Below are positions 53,365 to 61,873 of a DNA stretch of 64,000 nt, one piece after another. A model generated the notes under the pieces. It was not told the origin of the DNA and made no database searches. It saw only the letters and a program-made list of their open reading frames with translations. Made by a program: the position numbers and the translations under genes. The stretch's first letter is position 1, and the number at the start of each line of letters is the position of its first letter. The stretch is from an uncultured Bacteroidota bacterium (GTDB taxonomy: Bacteria; Bacteroidota; Bacteroidia; Chitinophagales; Chitinophagaceae). Location of the stretch: assembly GCA_903877645.1 (NCBI GenBank), contig CAIRES010000048.1, forward strand, positions 1 to 64,000, written 5' to 3'.

Positions 53365-53645
53365 TATACTACCGCCAGTATATCGCTTTCGCGCATGATC
53401 AGGTAGTCTTCGCCTTCCAGCGATACTTCCGTGCCTGCATACTTACCATATAATATGGTATCGCCGCTTTTTACGGTCATAGGTTCATCTTTTTTGCCCG
53501 GGCCTGCAGCTATTACTATGCCGCGCTGTGGCTTTTCTTTTGCAGTATCCGGTATGATGATACCACCGGCAGTTTTCTCTTCAGCAGCTGCTGGTTTCAC
53601 TATTACCCGGTCATGAAGGGGGGTAATGTTCACGTTTTTAGCCAT
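53364..53645 (-). CDS. groES: Co-chaperonin GroES
   Basis: A 93-residue co-chaperonin: [44 protein letters not shown], the GroEL-binding mobile loop ([14 protein letters not shown]), and a C-terminal [33 protein letters not shown]. First gene of the heat-shock operon groESL. I did not see a CIRCE-type inverted repeat upstream, so control is presumably by another mechanism. Confidence 0.97.
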
Positions 53646-53882
53646 AATTATAGTTTTTAATTGTTTTTAAGTTGGTGAGGTTTGCCTCATTACCCAAGCA
53701 ACACATTTTATGCCATTGCCTTGCGGGGGGGCAAATGTCGCTATTTTGGCAGGAATTTGGCACATTTTGACAGACTCACGGAGTAACGGGCTGCGTTTGA
53801 CAAAAGAGAATTTGCCAAAAGTTTCAGCAAAAATATTTTTGTTAACCATCAAGATCGATCCTTTTCTCCCCTTCATTTCCCT

Positions 53883-53890
53883 TATTTTTG
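53883..53890 (+). promoter_or_regulatory. -7 promoter box TATTTTTG (peroxiredoxin)
   Basis: Perfect TAnnTTTG, 16 nt upstream of the ATG at 53907. Confidence 0.55.
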
Positions 53891-53906
53891 TAAAAAAATA
53901 TAATAT

Positions 53907-54380
53907 ATGCCAATACAACCAGGCCAGCAGGCACCCGATTTCACTCTCCGTGATACCGAAAAGAACAAAGTAACCCTGAGCGAGCAGCGCGGCAAAAACG
54001 TCCTTCTATTGTTTTATCCGCTTGCCTTCACCAGCACCTGCACGGCAGAACTATGTGCCACCCGCGACAATATTGCCTTTTACAACAGTATGAATGCACA
54101 GGTATATGGTATTTCGGTTGATTCCCTGTTTGCGCAAGGCAAGTTCAAGGCGGAGCAAAACATCAACTTCCCGCTATTAAGTGATTTCAATAAAACAGCA
54201 TCTACTGCCTACGATACCATCTACGATCACTGGTTCAATGATATGGACGGGGTTTCCAAGCGCTCAGCCTTTGTTATTGACAAAGAAGGTGTAGTGCGCT
54301 ATGCCGAGGTATTGGAGAATGCAAGTGATATTCCTGATTTTAACGCTATACAAAAGTGTTTGGAATCAATAAATCATTAA
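53907..54380 (+). CDS. Peroxiredoxin (AhpC/TSA, BCP/AhpE-like)
   Basis: A 157-residue thiol peroxidase. The peroxidatic motif is FYPLAFTSTCTAELC with C45 (PxxxTxxC form) and another Cys at 50. The downstream block FPLLSDFNKTASTAYD and the Arg in KRSAFVIDKEGVVRYAE complete the active site. The C-terminal Cys (QKCLESI) may resolve. It reduces H2O2 or organic peroxides using a thioredoxin-type donor. It is divergent from groESL. Confidence 0.93.
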   Translation: MPIQPGQQAPDFTLRDTEKNKVTLSEQRGKNVLLLFYPLAFTSTCTAELCATRDNIAFYNSMNAQVYGISVDSLFAQGKFKAEQNINFPLLSDFNKTASTAYDTIYDHWFNDMDGVSKRSAFVIDKEGVVRYAEVLENASDIPDFNAIQKCLESINH

Positions 54381-54427
54381 TTTCGCAATAGTAATAACCA
54401 CTCAATCAAAATAAAAATCACACAGGA

Positions 54428-55429
54428 ATGAAAAAAATCTACTTTCTCTTTGCTGCATTGATCATCAGTGCGACTTCATTTGCGCAAGCCATTCCCGGCG
54501 CGGACATGGAAACATGGCGTAGCAGCACCTCCGGCACCACCAGTCCGGTTGGTATCCAGGCGCCTTATGCATGGTATGGTATTGACTCACTCATTATTTT
54601 TGACGGCCAGTTTTTCGGCTCAGCTTTCGGTTTTGGCCCTTCCGATTTTCATCGCCAGCTTTTTGAAGAAAATACAACTGTGCATGGTGGGTCTCATTCC
54701 GCAAAACTCATTACAGTTGTCGATTCATTTATCGGGCCTTTCCCGGGCATGCTTTCTAACTCCCGCGCAAGTATTGCCATCAATCCGCTGGCCGGCACTG
54801 TATCTCCACCCACATACACCGGTGGCACACCGGCCACCAACCGTGTTACCAGCGTTAGCGCATGGGTGCAATACCAGCCGGGCAAGGTGAGCGGCGTTAC
54901 AGGTATCGATACCGGTTACTTGCTGGTTCAGGCGCTGGCTCCTATCCGCGGATACGATTCTGTGATCGGCACTGCGTTTTTACAGATACTGCCATCAACT
55001 TCTTTTACACAGATAACTGCCAACCTCACTTACATAGATACTGTAGATAACATCGACACTATACGCATATTATTTGCCAGCAGCGGCGGCGGCGTTACTC
55101 CGAATCTCGATAGCAGCACACTCTATGTGGATGATGTAACTATGGCAGGCGTGCCATTCTATGTAAATGCAGTACCCACCATTGCTACAGCAAGTGAGCT
55201 GGTGAAAGTATATCCTAACCCTGCTGCAAACACACTGTTCTTCAGCAGCAACCAAACAGGGTTAAGCTGCACGCTGTTCTCTGTGAATGGCCGTGAAGTA
55301 GCTAATAAAACAATTGCTGGCAATGATGCGCTCGATATATCTTTACTGCCCGCAGGCCTCTATTTCTTTGCCATCAATGATGAGCAGGGCAATACAGTAC
55401 AGAGAGGTAAAGTAAGCGTAGTGAGATAA
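54428..55429 (+). CDS. T9SS type A protein with PCMD-like domain
   Basis: 333 residues: signal peptide MKKIYFLFAALIISATSFA/Q, then a beta-sandwich (about 22-245) beginning IPGADMETWRSST, with SHSAKLITVVDSFIG, VTSVSAWVQYQPGKVSG and STLYVDDVTMAG. This resembles the putative carbohydrate-metabolism (PCMD) or carbohydrate-binding jelly-roll domains of Bacteroidota. The C-terminal T9SS type A sorting domain (VKVYPNPAANTLFFSSNQT, LFSVNGREVANK, PAGLYFFAIND) starts at about 258. A GGAATG context precedes the start. Ligand unknown. Confidence 0.85.
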   Translation: MKKIYFLFAALIISATSFAQAIPGADMETWRSSTSGTTSPVGIQAPYAWYGIDSLIIFDGQFFGSAFGFGPSDFHRQLFEENTTVHGGSHSAKLITVVDSFIGPFPGMLSNSRASIAINPLAGTVSPPTYTGGTPATNRVTSVSAWVQYQPGKVSGVTGIDTGYLLVQALAPIRGYDSVIGTAFLQILPSTSFTQITANLTYIDTVDNIDTIRILFASSGGGVTPNLDSSTLYVDDVTMAGVPFYVNAVPTIATASELVKVYPNPAANTLFFSSNQTGLSCTLFSVNGREVANKTIAGNDALDISLLPAGLYFFAINDEQGNTVQRGKVSVVR

Positions 55430-55449
55430 TAATAATCCCAAATAATGAA

Positions 55450-55488
55450 AAACGGAGTCGGTCTGAAATTTGCAGCCCGACTCCGTTT
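55450..55488 (+). terminator. Hairpin terminator after the PCMD-like gene
   Basis: AAACGGAGTCGG (55450-55461) pairs with CCGACTCCGTTT (55477-55488) with a 15-nt loop. The T tract is short. Confidence 0.65.
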
Positions 55489-55498
55489 ATGTGACGCC

Positions 55499-55559
55499 TC
55501 CCTCTCCTTTTTCATCCGCCATAGCTGTGGCGAAGGAGGATGAGAGGGTCAGGGAGAGG
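55499..55559. repeat. Hairpin-forming intergenic repeat (CCTCTCC...GCCATAGCTGTGGC...)
   Basis: CCCTCTCC and CATCC at the left pair with GGATGAGAGG and AGGGAGAGG at the right, with GCCATAGCTGTGGC at the centre. It is related in plan to the C-rich elements at 33348 and 34163. It overlaps the 3' end of the LOG-family gene region. Confidence 0.6.
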
Positions 55560-56141
55560 TCATGATGTTTGTTTCGTGATCAGTTGTTCTCCGTCTGTGG
55601 GGATATACGCATCCATCAGTTCCAATAACTCTTCCGGCGATTGGCTCATCAGCAAAGAGGTGTTTGCACACTCGCTCAGAAAACCTTCCTGTACCATGTT
55701 GGTACAAAAGGCGTGCAGGGCATCATAATAGCCATTCACATTCAGTAGTCCTACAGGCTTGCTGTGCAGGCCCAGTTGCCCCCAGGTCAGCATCTCAAAC
55801 AGTTCTTCCATAGTACCCCATCCTCCCGGCATGGCTATCACGCCTTCAGCCAGCTCATGCATCTTCAGCTTGCGCTCGTGCATGGTATGCACAGTGATGA
55901 GGTGTGTAAGCCCCTCGTGTGCCACTTCTTTTGTCTTCAGGAATTCGGGTATCACACCCGTTACATGGCCTCCGTGTTGTAGTGCGCCATCGGCCAGGGC
56001 ACCCATCAGCCCTATTCTTGCACCACCGTATATGATGCGGATGTGCCGCTCTGCCAGCATTCTGCCCAGATCGTAGGCAGCCTCCCGGTATACTTCATTA
56101 TATCCTTCTGATGATCCGCAAAAAACCGCAATGCTTTTCAT
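55560..56141 (-). CDS. LOG-family (TIGR00730) nucleotide phosphoribohydrolase
   Basis: A 193-residue Rossmann-fold protein: AVFCGSSEGYNEVYREAAYDLGRMLAERHIRIIYGGARIGLMGALADGAL, then MHERKLKMHELAEGVIAMPGGWGTMEELFEMLTWGQLGLHSKPVGLLN. The PGGxGTxxE motif and the preceding Arg-Lys are the LONELY GUY/YvdD signature, hydrolysing purine nucleoside monophosphates to base and ribose phosphate. Its promoter is a TACATTTG box at 56162-56169. Confidence 0.95.
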   Translation of the reverse strand: MKSIAVFCGSSEGYNEVYREAAYDLGRMLAERHIRIIYGGARIGLMGALADGALQHGGHVTGVIPEFLKTKEVAHEGLTHLITVHTMHERKLKMHELAEGVIAMPGGWGTMEELFEMLTWGQLGLHSKPVGLLNVNGYYDALHAFCTNMVQEGFLSECANTSLLMSQSPEELLELMDAYIPTDGEQLITKQTS

Positions 56142-56161
56142 AGGCCTTGATTTTATAGGTT

Positions 56162-56169
56162 CAAATGTA
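56162..56169 (-). promoter_or_regulatory. -7 promoter box TACATTTG (LOG gene)
   Basis: Perfect TAnnTTTG on the minus strand, 20 nt upstream of the ATG at 56141. Confidence 0.5.
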
Positions 56170-56227
56170 AAGGTAATTTGTGTGGTCTACTGTCATTTTC
56201 AGATGAAGGTGTATTATCTAAAGACAA

Positions 56228-56257
56228 GATCCCGCATACGCGGGATCAGTTTTTTTA
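56228..56257. terminator. Hairpin terminator GATCCCGC/GCGGGATC
   Basis: An 8-bp perfect stem with loop ATAC and a T7 tract on the plus strand. It lies between the minus genes at 56278 (end) and 56141 (start), so its useful direction is probably minus with a weaker tail. Confidence 0.7.
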
Positions 56258-56277
56258 GAAAGGCTCATTCATGCAAC

Positions 56278-56499
56278 TTAATATTCGTCTTCGTTAAAGA
56301 AGAAGTCTTCCTGTGTCGGATAGTCGGGCCATATATCTTCTATGCCTTCGTATATCTCACCTTCATCATCGAGCTCCTGCAGGTTTTCTACAACTTCAAG
56401 TGGCGCACCTGAGCGTATTGCGTAGTCAATAAGCTCATCTTTTGTGGCAGGCCATGGGGCATCTTCAAGATGTGATGCTAGTTCGAGTGTCCAAAACAT
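56278..56499 (-). CDS. DUF2795 protein
   Basis: A 73-residue acidic protein: MFWTLELASHLEDAPWPATKDELIDYAIRSGAPLEVVENLQELDDEGEIYEGIEDIWPDYPTQEDFFFNEDEY. The WPATKDELIDYAIRSGAPLEVVENLQEL core matches DUF2795, a small helical family. Its acidic tail and single-gene transcription unit are typical of Bacteroidota copies. Function unknown. Confidence 0.9.
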   Translation of the reverse strand: MFWTLELASHLEDAPWPATKDELIDYAIRSGAPLEVVENLQELDDEGEIYEGIEDIWPDYPTQEDFFFNEDEY

Positions 56500-56531
56500 A
56501 TTATAATTTGTTTATTTTTATACTGTTCCCG

Positions 56532-56539
56532 CAAATGTA
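56532..56539 (-). promoter_or_regulatory. -7 promoter box TACATTTG (DUF2795 gene)
   Basis: Perfect TAnnTTTG on the minus strand, 32 nt upstream of the ATG at 56499. Confidence 0.5.
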
Positions 56540-56693
56540 AGGGAAAATTTAAAACCAAAAAGCCAAATTTTAGCACATTTGGGGATTGATAATGTGCTTT
56601 TAACTTCTCGTTCACCGCATTCCCAGTTCTGTGATTTTATAGATAACTTGCAGATGCAAAAGTTTACTGCTGTTTCGTAATACACAAGCACCC

Positions 56694-57374
56694 ATGAGCG
56701 CCATCCTGCATGCCAAAAATCTTTTTAAGAGATACCCCTCTTTGACGGTGGTCAACGATGTATCGCTTTCTGTGGAGCAGGGCGAGATCATATCTATTGT
56801 AGGCCCTTCGGGTGCCGGTAAAAGCACACTGCTGCACCTCATTGGCGCGCTCGATAAGCCGGACAGCGGCAGCGTACTCATAGATGGCACTGATATTTTG
56901 CAGTTGCCTTCAAAGAAGCAGGCGAAATTCCGCAATACACATTTAGGCTTTGTATTCCAGTTTCATCACTTACTGCCTGAGTTCTCGGCCGTCGAGAATG
57001 TGGCTGTTCCGTTATGGATAAAAGGCGTGAGTAAAAAAGATGCGCTGAAGCAGGCTGCTGATATGCTGGGCATTGTAGGCCTGGGCAGCCGGCTGGATAA
57101 CAAACCTTCCGAATTATCCGGCGGCGAGCAGCAGCGTGTAGCTATTGCAAGGGCTTTGGTGAACAAACCATCTATTGTGATGGCCGATGAGCCTACCGGC
57201 AATCTTGATACAGCCAATGCACAATCCGTGCACAATTTATTCCTCGACCTCCGCAAGCAGCTTGGGCAAACGTTCATCATGATCACCCACAACGATGCAC
57301 TTGCTGCTATGACCGACCGTACACTCATCATGCACGATGGAAAGATAGTAGAAGAGCGAACTAACAGGCTTTAA
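56694..57374 (+). CDS. lolD: Lipoprotein-releasing ABC transporter ATPase LolD
   Basis: A 226-residue ATPase that powers release of outer-membrane lipoproteins from the inner membrane with LolC/E-type permeases. Walker A is GPSGAGKST (about 37-45), the LolD-typical block is LGFVFQFHHLLPEFSAVENVAVP, the signature is LSGGEQQ (about 141-147) and Walker B is [13 protein letters not shown]. No permease gene is adjacent. Its 3' end overlaps that of the convergent thioredoxin-fold gene by 4 bp. It is the better LolD candidate of the two MacB-type ATPases in the window. Confidence 0.92.
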   Translation: MSAILHAKNLFKRYPSLTVVNDVSLSVEQGEIISIVGPSGAGKSTLLHLIGALDKPDSGSVLIDGTDILQLPSKKQAKFRNTHLGFVFQFHHLLPEFSAVENVAVPLWIKGVSKKDALKQAADMLGIVGLGSRLDNKPSELSGGEQQRVAIARALVNKPSIVMADEPTGNLDTANAQSVHNLFLDLRKQLGQTFIMITHNDALAAMTDRTLIMHDGKIVEERTNRL

Positions 57375-57910
57375 TGTATCCACTTATACACCTCACCTGC
57401 GTTGGTCTCGCCTTCTATCAGGTGTACTAACTTTTTGTGTTCGTCATACAATGCTATATCCGGTACGAACCGGGTATTGTAATAACTGAAGTAAAAGAAC
57501 TCATAGTCCATTCCTACCACTTCTATATTCTTATACCTTTCCAGGTGATGCTCGTTATAAAACTCTTTTATAGCCTTCATACTGTGTACTGCAGTAACCA
57601 GGTAAAACCGAATGTTCTTAATAGAGTCCATACCTCGGATCAGCGCATCCATTGTACGCTGGCAGTGCTTGCAGTCGGGCATAAAAAGCATCAGCGCCAC
57701 GGGCCGCCCATCGGGTATATTGTAGGTATTGAAGATGGTGATACTATCCATCTCCCTGATATTGAATGCGGGCAGCGTAGGGAACTTCTGGTAAGGGAGA
57801 AGGGTATCACATGCTACAGGTGCCATGCCTGATATATCGGGCTTTTTATCCTGGGCATGTGCCATTGCGTAAAGGCAGATGGCAATAAATAAAAAGATCG
57901 CTTTTTTCAT
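57371..57910 (-). CDS. Periplasmic thioredoxin-fold protein
   Basis: 179 residues: signal peptide MKKAIFLFIAICLYAMAHA/Q, then a thioredoxin/redoxin-like domain with the active-site pair in LFMPDCKHCQRTMDAL (CxxC, about 79-82) and a later FVPDIALYDEHKKLVHLIEG with the cis-Pro loop (RFVPD). Both active-site Cys and the cis-proline are present, so it is probably a thiol-disulfide reductase or isomerase of the envelope. Its end overlaps the lolD end by 4 bp. Confidence 0.88.
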   Translation of the reverse strand: MKKAIFLFIAICLYAMAHAQDKKPDISGMAPVACDTLLPYQKFPTLPAFNIREMDSITIFNTYNIPDGRPVALMLFMPDCKHCQRTMDALIRGMDSIKNIRFYLVTAVHSMKAIKEFYNEHHLERYKNIEVVGMDYEFFYFSYYNTRFVPDIALYDEHKKLVHLIEGETNAGEVYKWIH

Positions 57911-57935
57911 GGTACTAAATTAGGCATTTCTTCCC

Positions 57936-57971
57936 AAAAATGAGGAGGGCGCCATTTTCATGGCGCCCTCC
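57936..57971 (-). terminator. Terminator of the large CHU_C gene
   Basis: GGAGGGCGCCA (57944-57954) and TGGCGCCCTCC (57961-57971) form an 11-bp perfect stem. On the minus strand TCATTTTT follows. Confidence 0.85.
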
Positions 57972-57995
57972 GGGTAATGTACATTTATTATATGC

Positions 57996-60900
57996 TTACC
58001 TCAGCAGCGTCACATTGCCCTGGTGGTGTTCTTTCTCTCCGTCTTTAAAGGTGCCATCTATAATGTAGATGTATACGCCTTCAGGCTGGTCCATGCCATT
58101 CAGCTTTCCATCCCATCCGGCGCCTGTGAGCGATGTGCTTTCAAACACCTTCTCGCCCCAGCGGTTGTATACCTGTATGCTGAAGGATGTAAGGCCACTG
58201 GTGAGCGCGCTGCGCGGGAAGAAGTAATCGTTGAGCCCGTCATTGTTTGGCGTGAACACGTTTGGTATGTTCATGTAGCAATCATTGGTTACAGTAACGC
58301 TGCTGCTGGCCGAGCATCCGTCCATCGTGATGGTGGCGGTATAAGTGCCCGGCTCAATAACAACAATGGATGATGAGGTTTCTCCGGTACTCCACAACCA
58401 GCTTGCACCTGTTGTGCTGCCATGCGAGCCATCAGCAAGGGTAATGACATCGCTGCCTTTACAGATCGTTCTGTCGCCACCGAGGTCTATCGTTGGCTGC
58501 GGCTCTACGGTGATGGTGCGGGTAGCGCTGGCGTCGGCACAGGTACGGTACAGTGCAGTAGCCGTGATGGTGTAGGTGCCGGGGTTGCTGTATGCGAAAC
58601 TCACCGGATTAGTGTTGAGTACGCTGTCGCCATTGCCGAAGTTCCAGATGATACCTGTATTGCCGATCAGTGAGTAATCGCCGGTAACAGTGATATAGGT
58701 GGCCTGGCAAAGTGCCGGGTCGGAGAGCGATATGTATACAGGACTCAATGAGTCTATGTTTACGGTAAGGAATGCCGTATCGGTACATGGTATAAAGTCG
58801 GTAGCTACCTCAAATACATTGTAGATACCGGCTTTAGTAAATGTATGCGAAGGATTAGACGCAACGCTGGTAGTGCCATCGCCGAAGCTCCATAAATAGC
58901 TTGCTGATGTACCTACAGATGAGTTGGTAAAATTGATGGCATGGCCCTGGCAGATCACGGTACTGTCTACAGCAAATATTGCATGCAGCGGGTGTACCAG
59001 GTTGATGGCCTGCTTGCTGCTGTCTACACATACCCCTTTGCTGGAGTACAACGTCACAGAATCAATAGCCTGTGTGACATAGATATGGTAAGGGCTGGTA
59101 GACACAGCAGAAGATCCGTCACCAAATTCCCACAGGAAGCGGTCGGCCTCGATAGAGGTGTTATTGAAGTTCACCGTGTCTGCGATACAGCCATAGTTGA
59201 TGCTGTAAGTGAAGCTCGATGTCACCATAGAATCTATAGGCACATTCAGTGTCACCGTATCAGAGGTACAGCCATTGGTGATGCCCACATAGAAAATGGT
59301 GGCGCTCACTGAATAGATACCATAAGCTGCCATAGTTACGCCCAGTATATTGGTACTTTGGAACGCAGAGGTAAAACCATTTGGCCCGGTCCAGCTATAA
59401 GTAGATCCCGCATCGCTGGTAGCGCTCACATTGAGTGTGTTACCCGTACATACCGGCGCATTGCTAAGGGGTATTGGCCTGTCAGGTGTTTTATCTACCA
59501 CCACGTTCAGTGTAGCTGAGTTAGTGCAGGTAGCTACTCTTGCAGTAACCGTATAGGTGCCTGAATACAGCACACTCACATCGGCGACTATCTTAGGGTT
59601 TTGCAATAAAGAAGCAAAGCCGTTAGGGCCAACCCATGAGTACGATACTCCCGGCGTCACATCATTTGCTGTGAGGTACAAGGTATCCCTGTGCGAACAG
59701 ATAGGGCCATTGCTGGTCAGAACAGGTACTGCCGGTGTAGTATCTATTACTACATTTACATAGCCACTGTCTCTGCAGCCATTGAGCAGGGTCACTACTT
59801 TATACAGTCCCTGGTCTTTTGTAGGGGCGCCGGTGCGGCTTGGGTTTTGCATGCCCGATGCAAAGCTGTTTGGCCCGCTCCAGGTATAGGTTTCGCCACC
59901 GGTATAAGCGGTAGCTGTAAGTAACAAAGTTGTTTGTGAGCAGATCGGTGAATTGCTGCCTGCCGTTACTATAGGCAATGGGCGGATGGTCAAATGGGTA
60001 TAAACGGTATCATGCGCGCTTCCTACCGTTTTAATAAGGCGATAGGTGCCGGTGTCAGCCCATGTTGATGGGTAGATGTGGGCATATTGCTGTGTGCTGG
60101 TATAGCTGCCGCCAGTGCCAGGACCAGACCACAGATAGGTAGCTCCCGTAGAGTCGCCCTGGCCATTGAGGTGAGCAGTATCTCCGAGGCAGGGTACATC
60201 GCTTGTAGCATGGAAGCAAGGCTGCGCGTATAAATAAAATATTTTCGATCCACTGATGCTCGCACATTGGCCGTGTGCAATGTCTTTAGTACCGGTAACC
60301 GTAAACACGGTTGGCCCGCTGAGGCCCATCATATCTATGGTTACCTGTGAGCCCCTGGCCAGCGAAGAAGTGATACCGGTAGTGGGCGACCAAGTCCATG
60401 TGCTGCCTGCCCAGTCGTCTTCTTCAGCGCCGGGAATATTCACAGTGAATGAATTGCCTGAAACATTGCAACCGTTCATGGTACACCCAAATACAGAATC
60501 TGTTGTGCCATGGCCACTGCCTTCTGTTACGATCCTTGGAGCCAGCTCAGGGAATGCGCTGTCTATAGCGGTTGAGTCAGAGAATATCCAGGCAAAAGAA
60601 AGCGTAGTGCTGTCGCCGGGGGCAAGGTCTCCTAATTTATATATCAGTCCATAAGCAATGTCCTGTTCTACTGTAGTATAGCCAAGGGTGTAGTAAGTAC
60701 CACCCATACCCGTAGCCGTTTCATTCCACACCAGGTCAAGATTATTACCTGCAACCGTAGATGGCGGCCATGATTGATAGATCATGGCTTTTGCGCGGCA
60801 GTCTTTTGTAGCCAACCCCGAAAATGCACGTGGATGCGCCCCGGGATCCGGCACAGAGTTTACTTCGTGCCTGTTGAGTCCATCACCCTGGTAGCAGATA

Positions 60901-61586
60901 TGGTTATCTGTTGTATAAGATCCACCTTCCGGTACATCGTTATCCGGGTCGGCAGATACAAAATAATATACACCATGCATAGTGTCTGTGCCTGTATTCA
61001 CAAATTTGGTATTTACCTTTAGCCATGAGGCTAGTGTGTCAAGGATGTTTACCTGTGTTACCTTCAGCTTGCCTCCCGGCCCGAACCCGCCATGCCATAC
61101 ACCGATCTGCCTGTTTGGATTTGCATTGCAACCACCATTCTGAACGACAAAAGAATCTGTTGTGCCTTTGAGTGAGTCGGTAGTGGAGTTATAATAAAAG
61201 CCGGAGAACGCATCAGTATAATACGCATCGCTTCTGGCGCCGTTTACCTGCACCGACCATCCGTCGAACGGGGTACCCGGTAAAAAATAAGAACCATAAA
61301 ACGGATCTGTACCAACGGTAAAGCCATCATGACCCCAATCGTATGAAAAGTCCATACCACTTGTAGGCGAAGTGCCGGTTATCGGATCCGCATAGGTACT
61401 CGCTGATCCGTGTGTAAAATAACCCGCCGGGGGCGTGCGTGTATTTCCCCATGAGCCATTTGGCGCAATAGCAACTTGCAGCCACTTACCCGAAAGGAAT
61501 GTATTATCACCTACTAATTGTGCATTACTGCTGTTAGAATAGGTAAGTGATCCTGCGAATAACAAAATAAGTAAACGGTATTTCAT
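57996..61586 (-). CDS. Giant PKD/Ig-domain protein with CHU_C gliding-associated C-terminus (T9SS type B)
   Basis: A 1196-residue surface protein. After a signal peptide (about 1-22) comes an N-terminal part of about 480 residues with a beta-sandwich look (GFTVGTDPFYGSYFLPGTPFDGWSV). Ig-like repeats (YTWSGPNSFASGMQNPSR, YSWVGPNGFASLLQNPK, YSWTGPNGFTSAFQSTN) and PKD repeats (FLWEFGDGSSAVSTSPYHIY, YLWSFGDGTTSVASNPSHTF, IIWNFGNGDSVLNTNPVSF) follow. The C-terminal CHU_C domain is NIPNVFTPNNDGLNDYFFP to QVYNRWGEKVFES and GVYIYIIDG. CHU_C is the type B sorting signal for T9SS. It is a clear paralogue of the truncated gene at 63328. Confidence 0.93.
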   Translation of the reverse strand: MKYRLLILLFAGSLTYSNSSNAQLVGDNTFLSGKWLQVAIAPNGSWGNTRTPPAGYFTHGSASTYADPITGTSPTSGMDFSYDWGHDGFTVGTDPFYGSYFLPGTPFDGWSVQVNGARSDAYYTDAFSGFYYNSTTDSLKGTTDSFVVQNGGCNANPNRQIGVWHGGFGPGGKLKVTQVNILDTLASWLKVNTKFVNTGTDTMHGVYYFVSADPDNDVPEGGSYTTDNHICYQGDGLNRHEVNSVPDPGAHPRAFSGLATKDCRAKAMIYQSWPPSTVAGNNLDLVWNETATGMGGTYYTLGYTTVEQDIAYGLIYKLGDLAPGDSTTLSFAWIFSDSTAIDSAFPELAPRIVTEGSGHGTTDSVFGCTMNGCNVSGNSFTVNIPGAEEDDWAGSTWTWSPTTGITSSLARGSQVTIDMMGLSGPTVFTVTGTKDIAHGQCASISGSKIFYLYAQPCFHATSDVPCLGDTAHLNGQGDSTGATYLWSGPGTGGSYTSTQQYAHIYPSTWADTGTYRLIKTVGSAHDTVYTHLTIRPLPIVTAGSNSPICSQTTLLLTATAYTGGETYTWSGPNSFASGMQNPSRTGAPTKDQGLYKVVTLLNGCRDSGYVNVVIDTTPAVPVLTSNGPICSHRDTLYLTANDVTPGVSYSWVGPNGFASLLQNPKIVADVSVLYSGTYTVTARVATCTNSATLNVVVDKTPDRPIPLSNAPVCTGNTLNVSATSDAGSTYSWTGPNGFTSAFQSTNILGVTMAAYGIYSVSATIFYVGITNGCTSDTVTLNVPIDSMVTSSFTYSINYGCIADTVNFNNTSIEADRFLWEFGDGSSAVSTSPYHIYVTQAIDSVTLYSSKGVCVDSSKQAINLVHPLHAIFAVDSTVICQGHAINFTNSSVGTSASYLWSFGDGTTSVASNPSHTFTKAGIYNVFEVATDFIPCTDTAFLTVNIDSLSPVYISLSDPALCQATYITVTGDYSLIGNTGIIWNFGNGDSVLNTNPVSFAYSNPGTYTITATALYRTCADASATRTITVEPQPTIDLGGDRTICKGSDVITLADGSHGSTTGASWLWSTGETSSSIVVIEPGTYTATITMDGCSASSSVTVTNDCYMNIPNVFTPNNDGLNDYFFPRSALTSGLTSFSIQVYNRWGEKVFESTSLTGAGWDGKLNGMDQPEGVYIYIIDGTFKDGEKEHHQGNVTLLR

Positions 61587-61873
61587 GCTGTACTTTTATT
61601 TAGAATTAAGGATATTATATCGAACGACTATAAATATAAGGAGTATTTTTCAGAAAAAAGTAACATAATCATCATTTTTACATAAAACTTTTGTAACAAA
61701 TACTACTATTAAGACAGGGGTAATGGCAAAAAGGATGGGTAGCCAGGCAAAAAACTAACTCTGAATTGAAATAAGCAGATTCCGAATTCATAAAAGGTTA
61801 ATGAATAATCATTTTATTTATTTCAAACGGCCTCGCGGGATCTTTTTATATTTTTAATTAAATATGTTAGCGG

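Noticed and set aside
53646-53906. CIRCE or other HrcA operator upstream of groES
   Set aside because: The CIRCE inverted repeat (TTAGCACTC-N9-GAGTGCTAA) is not present in this interval.
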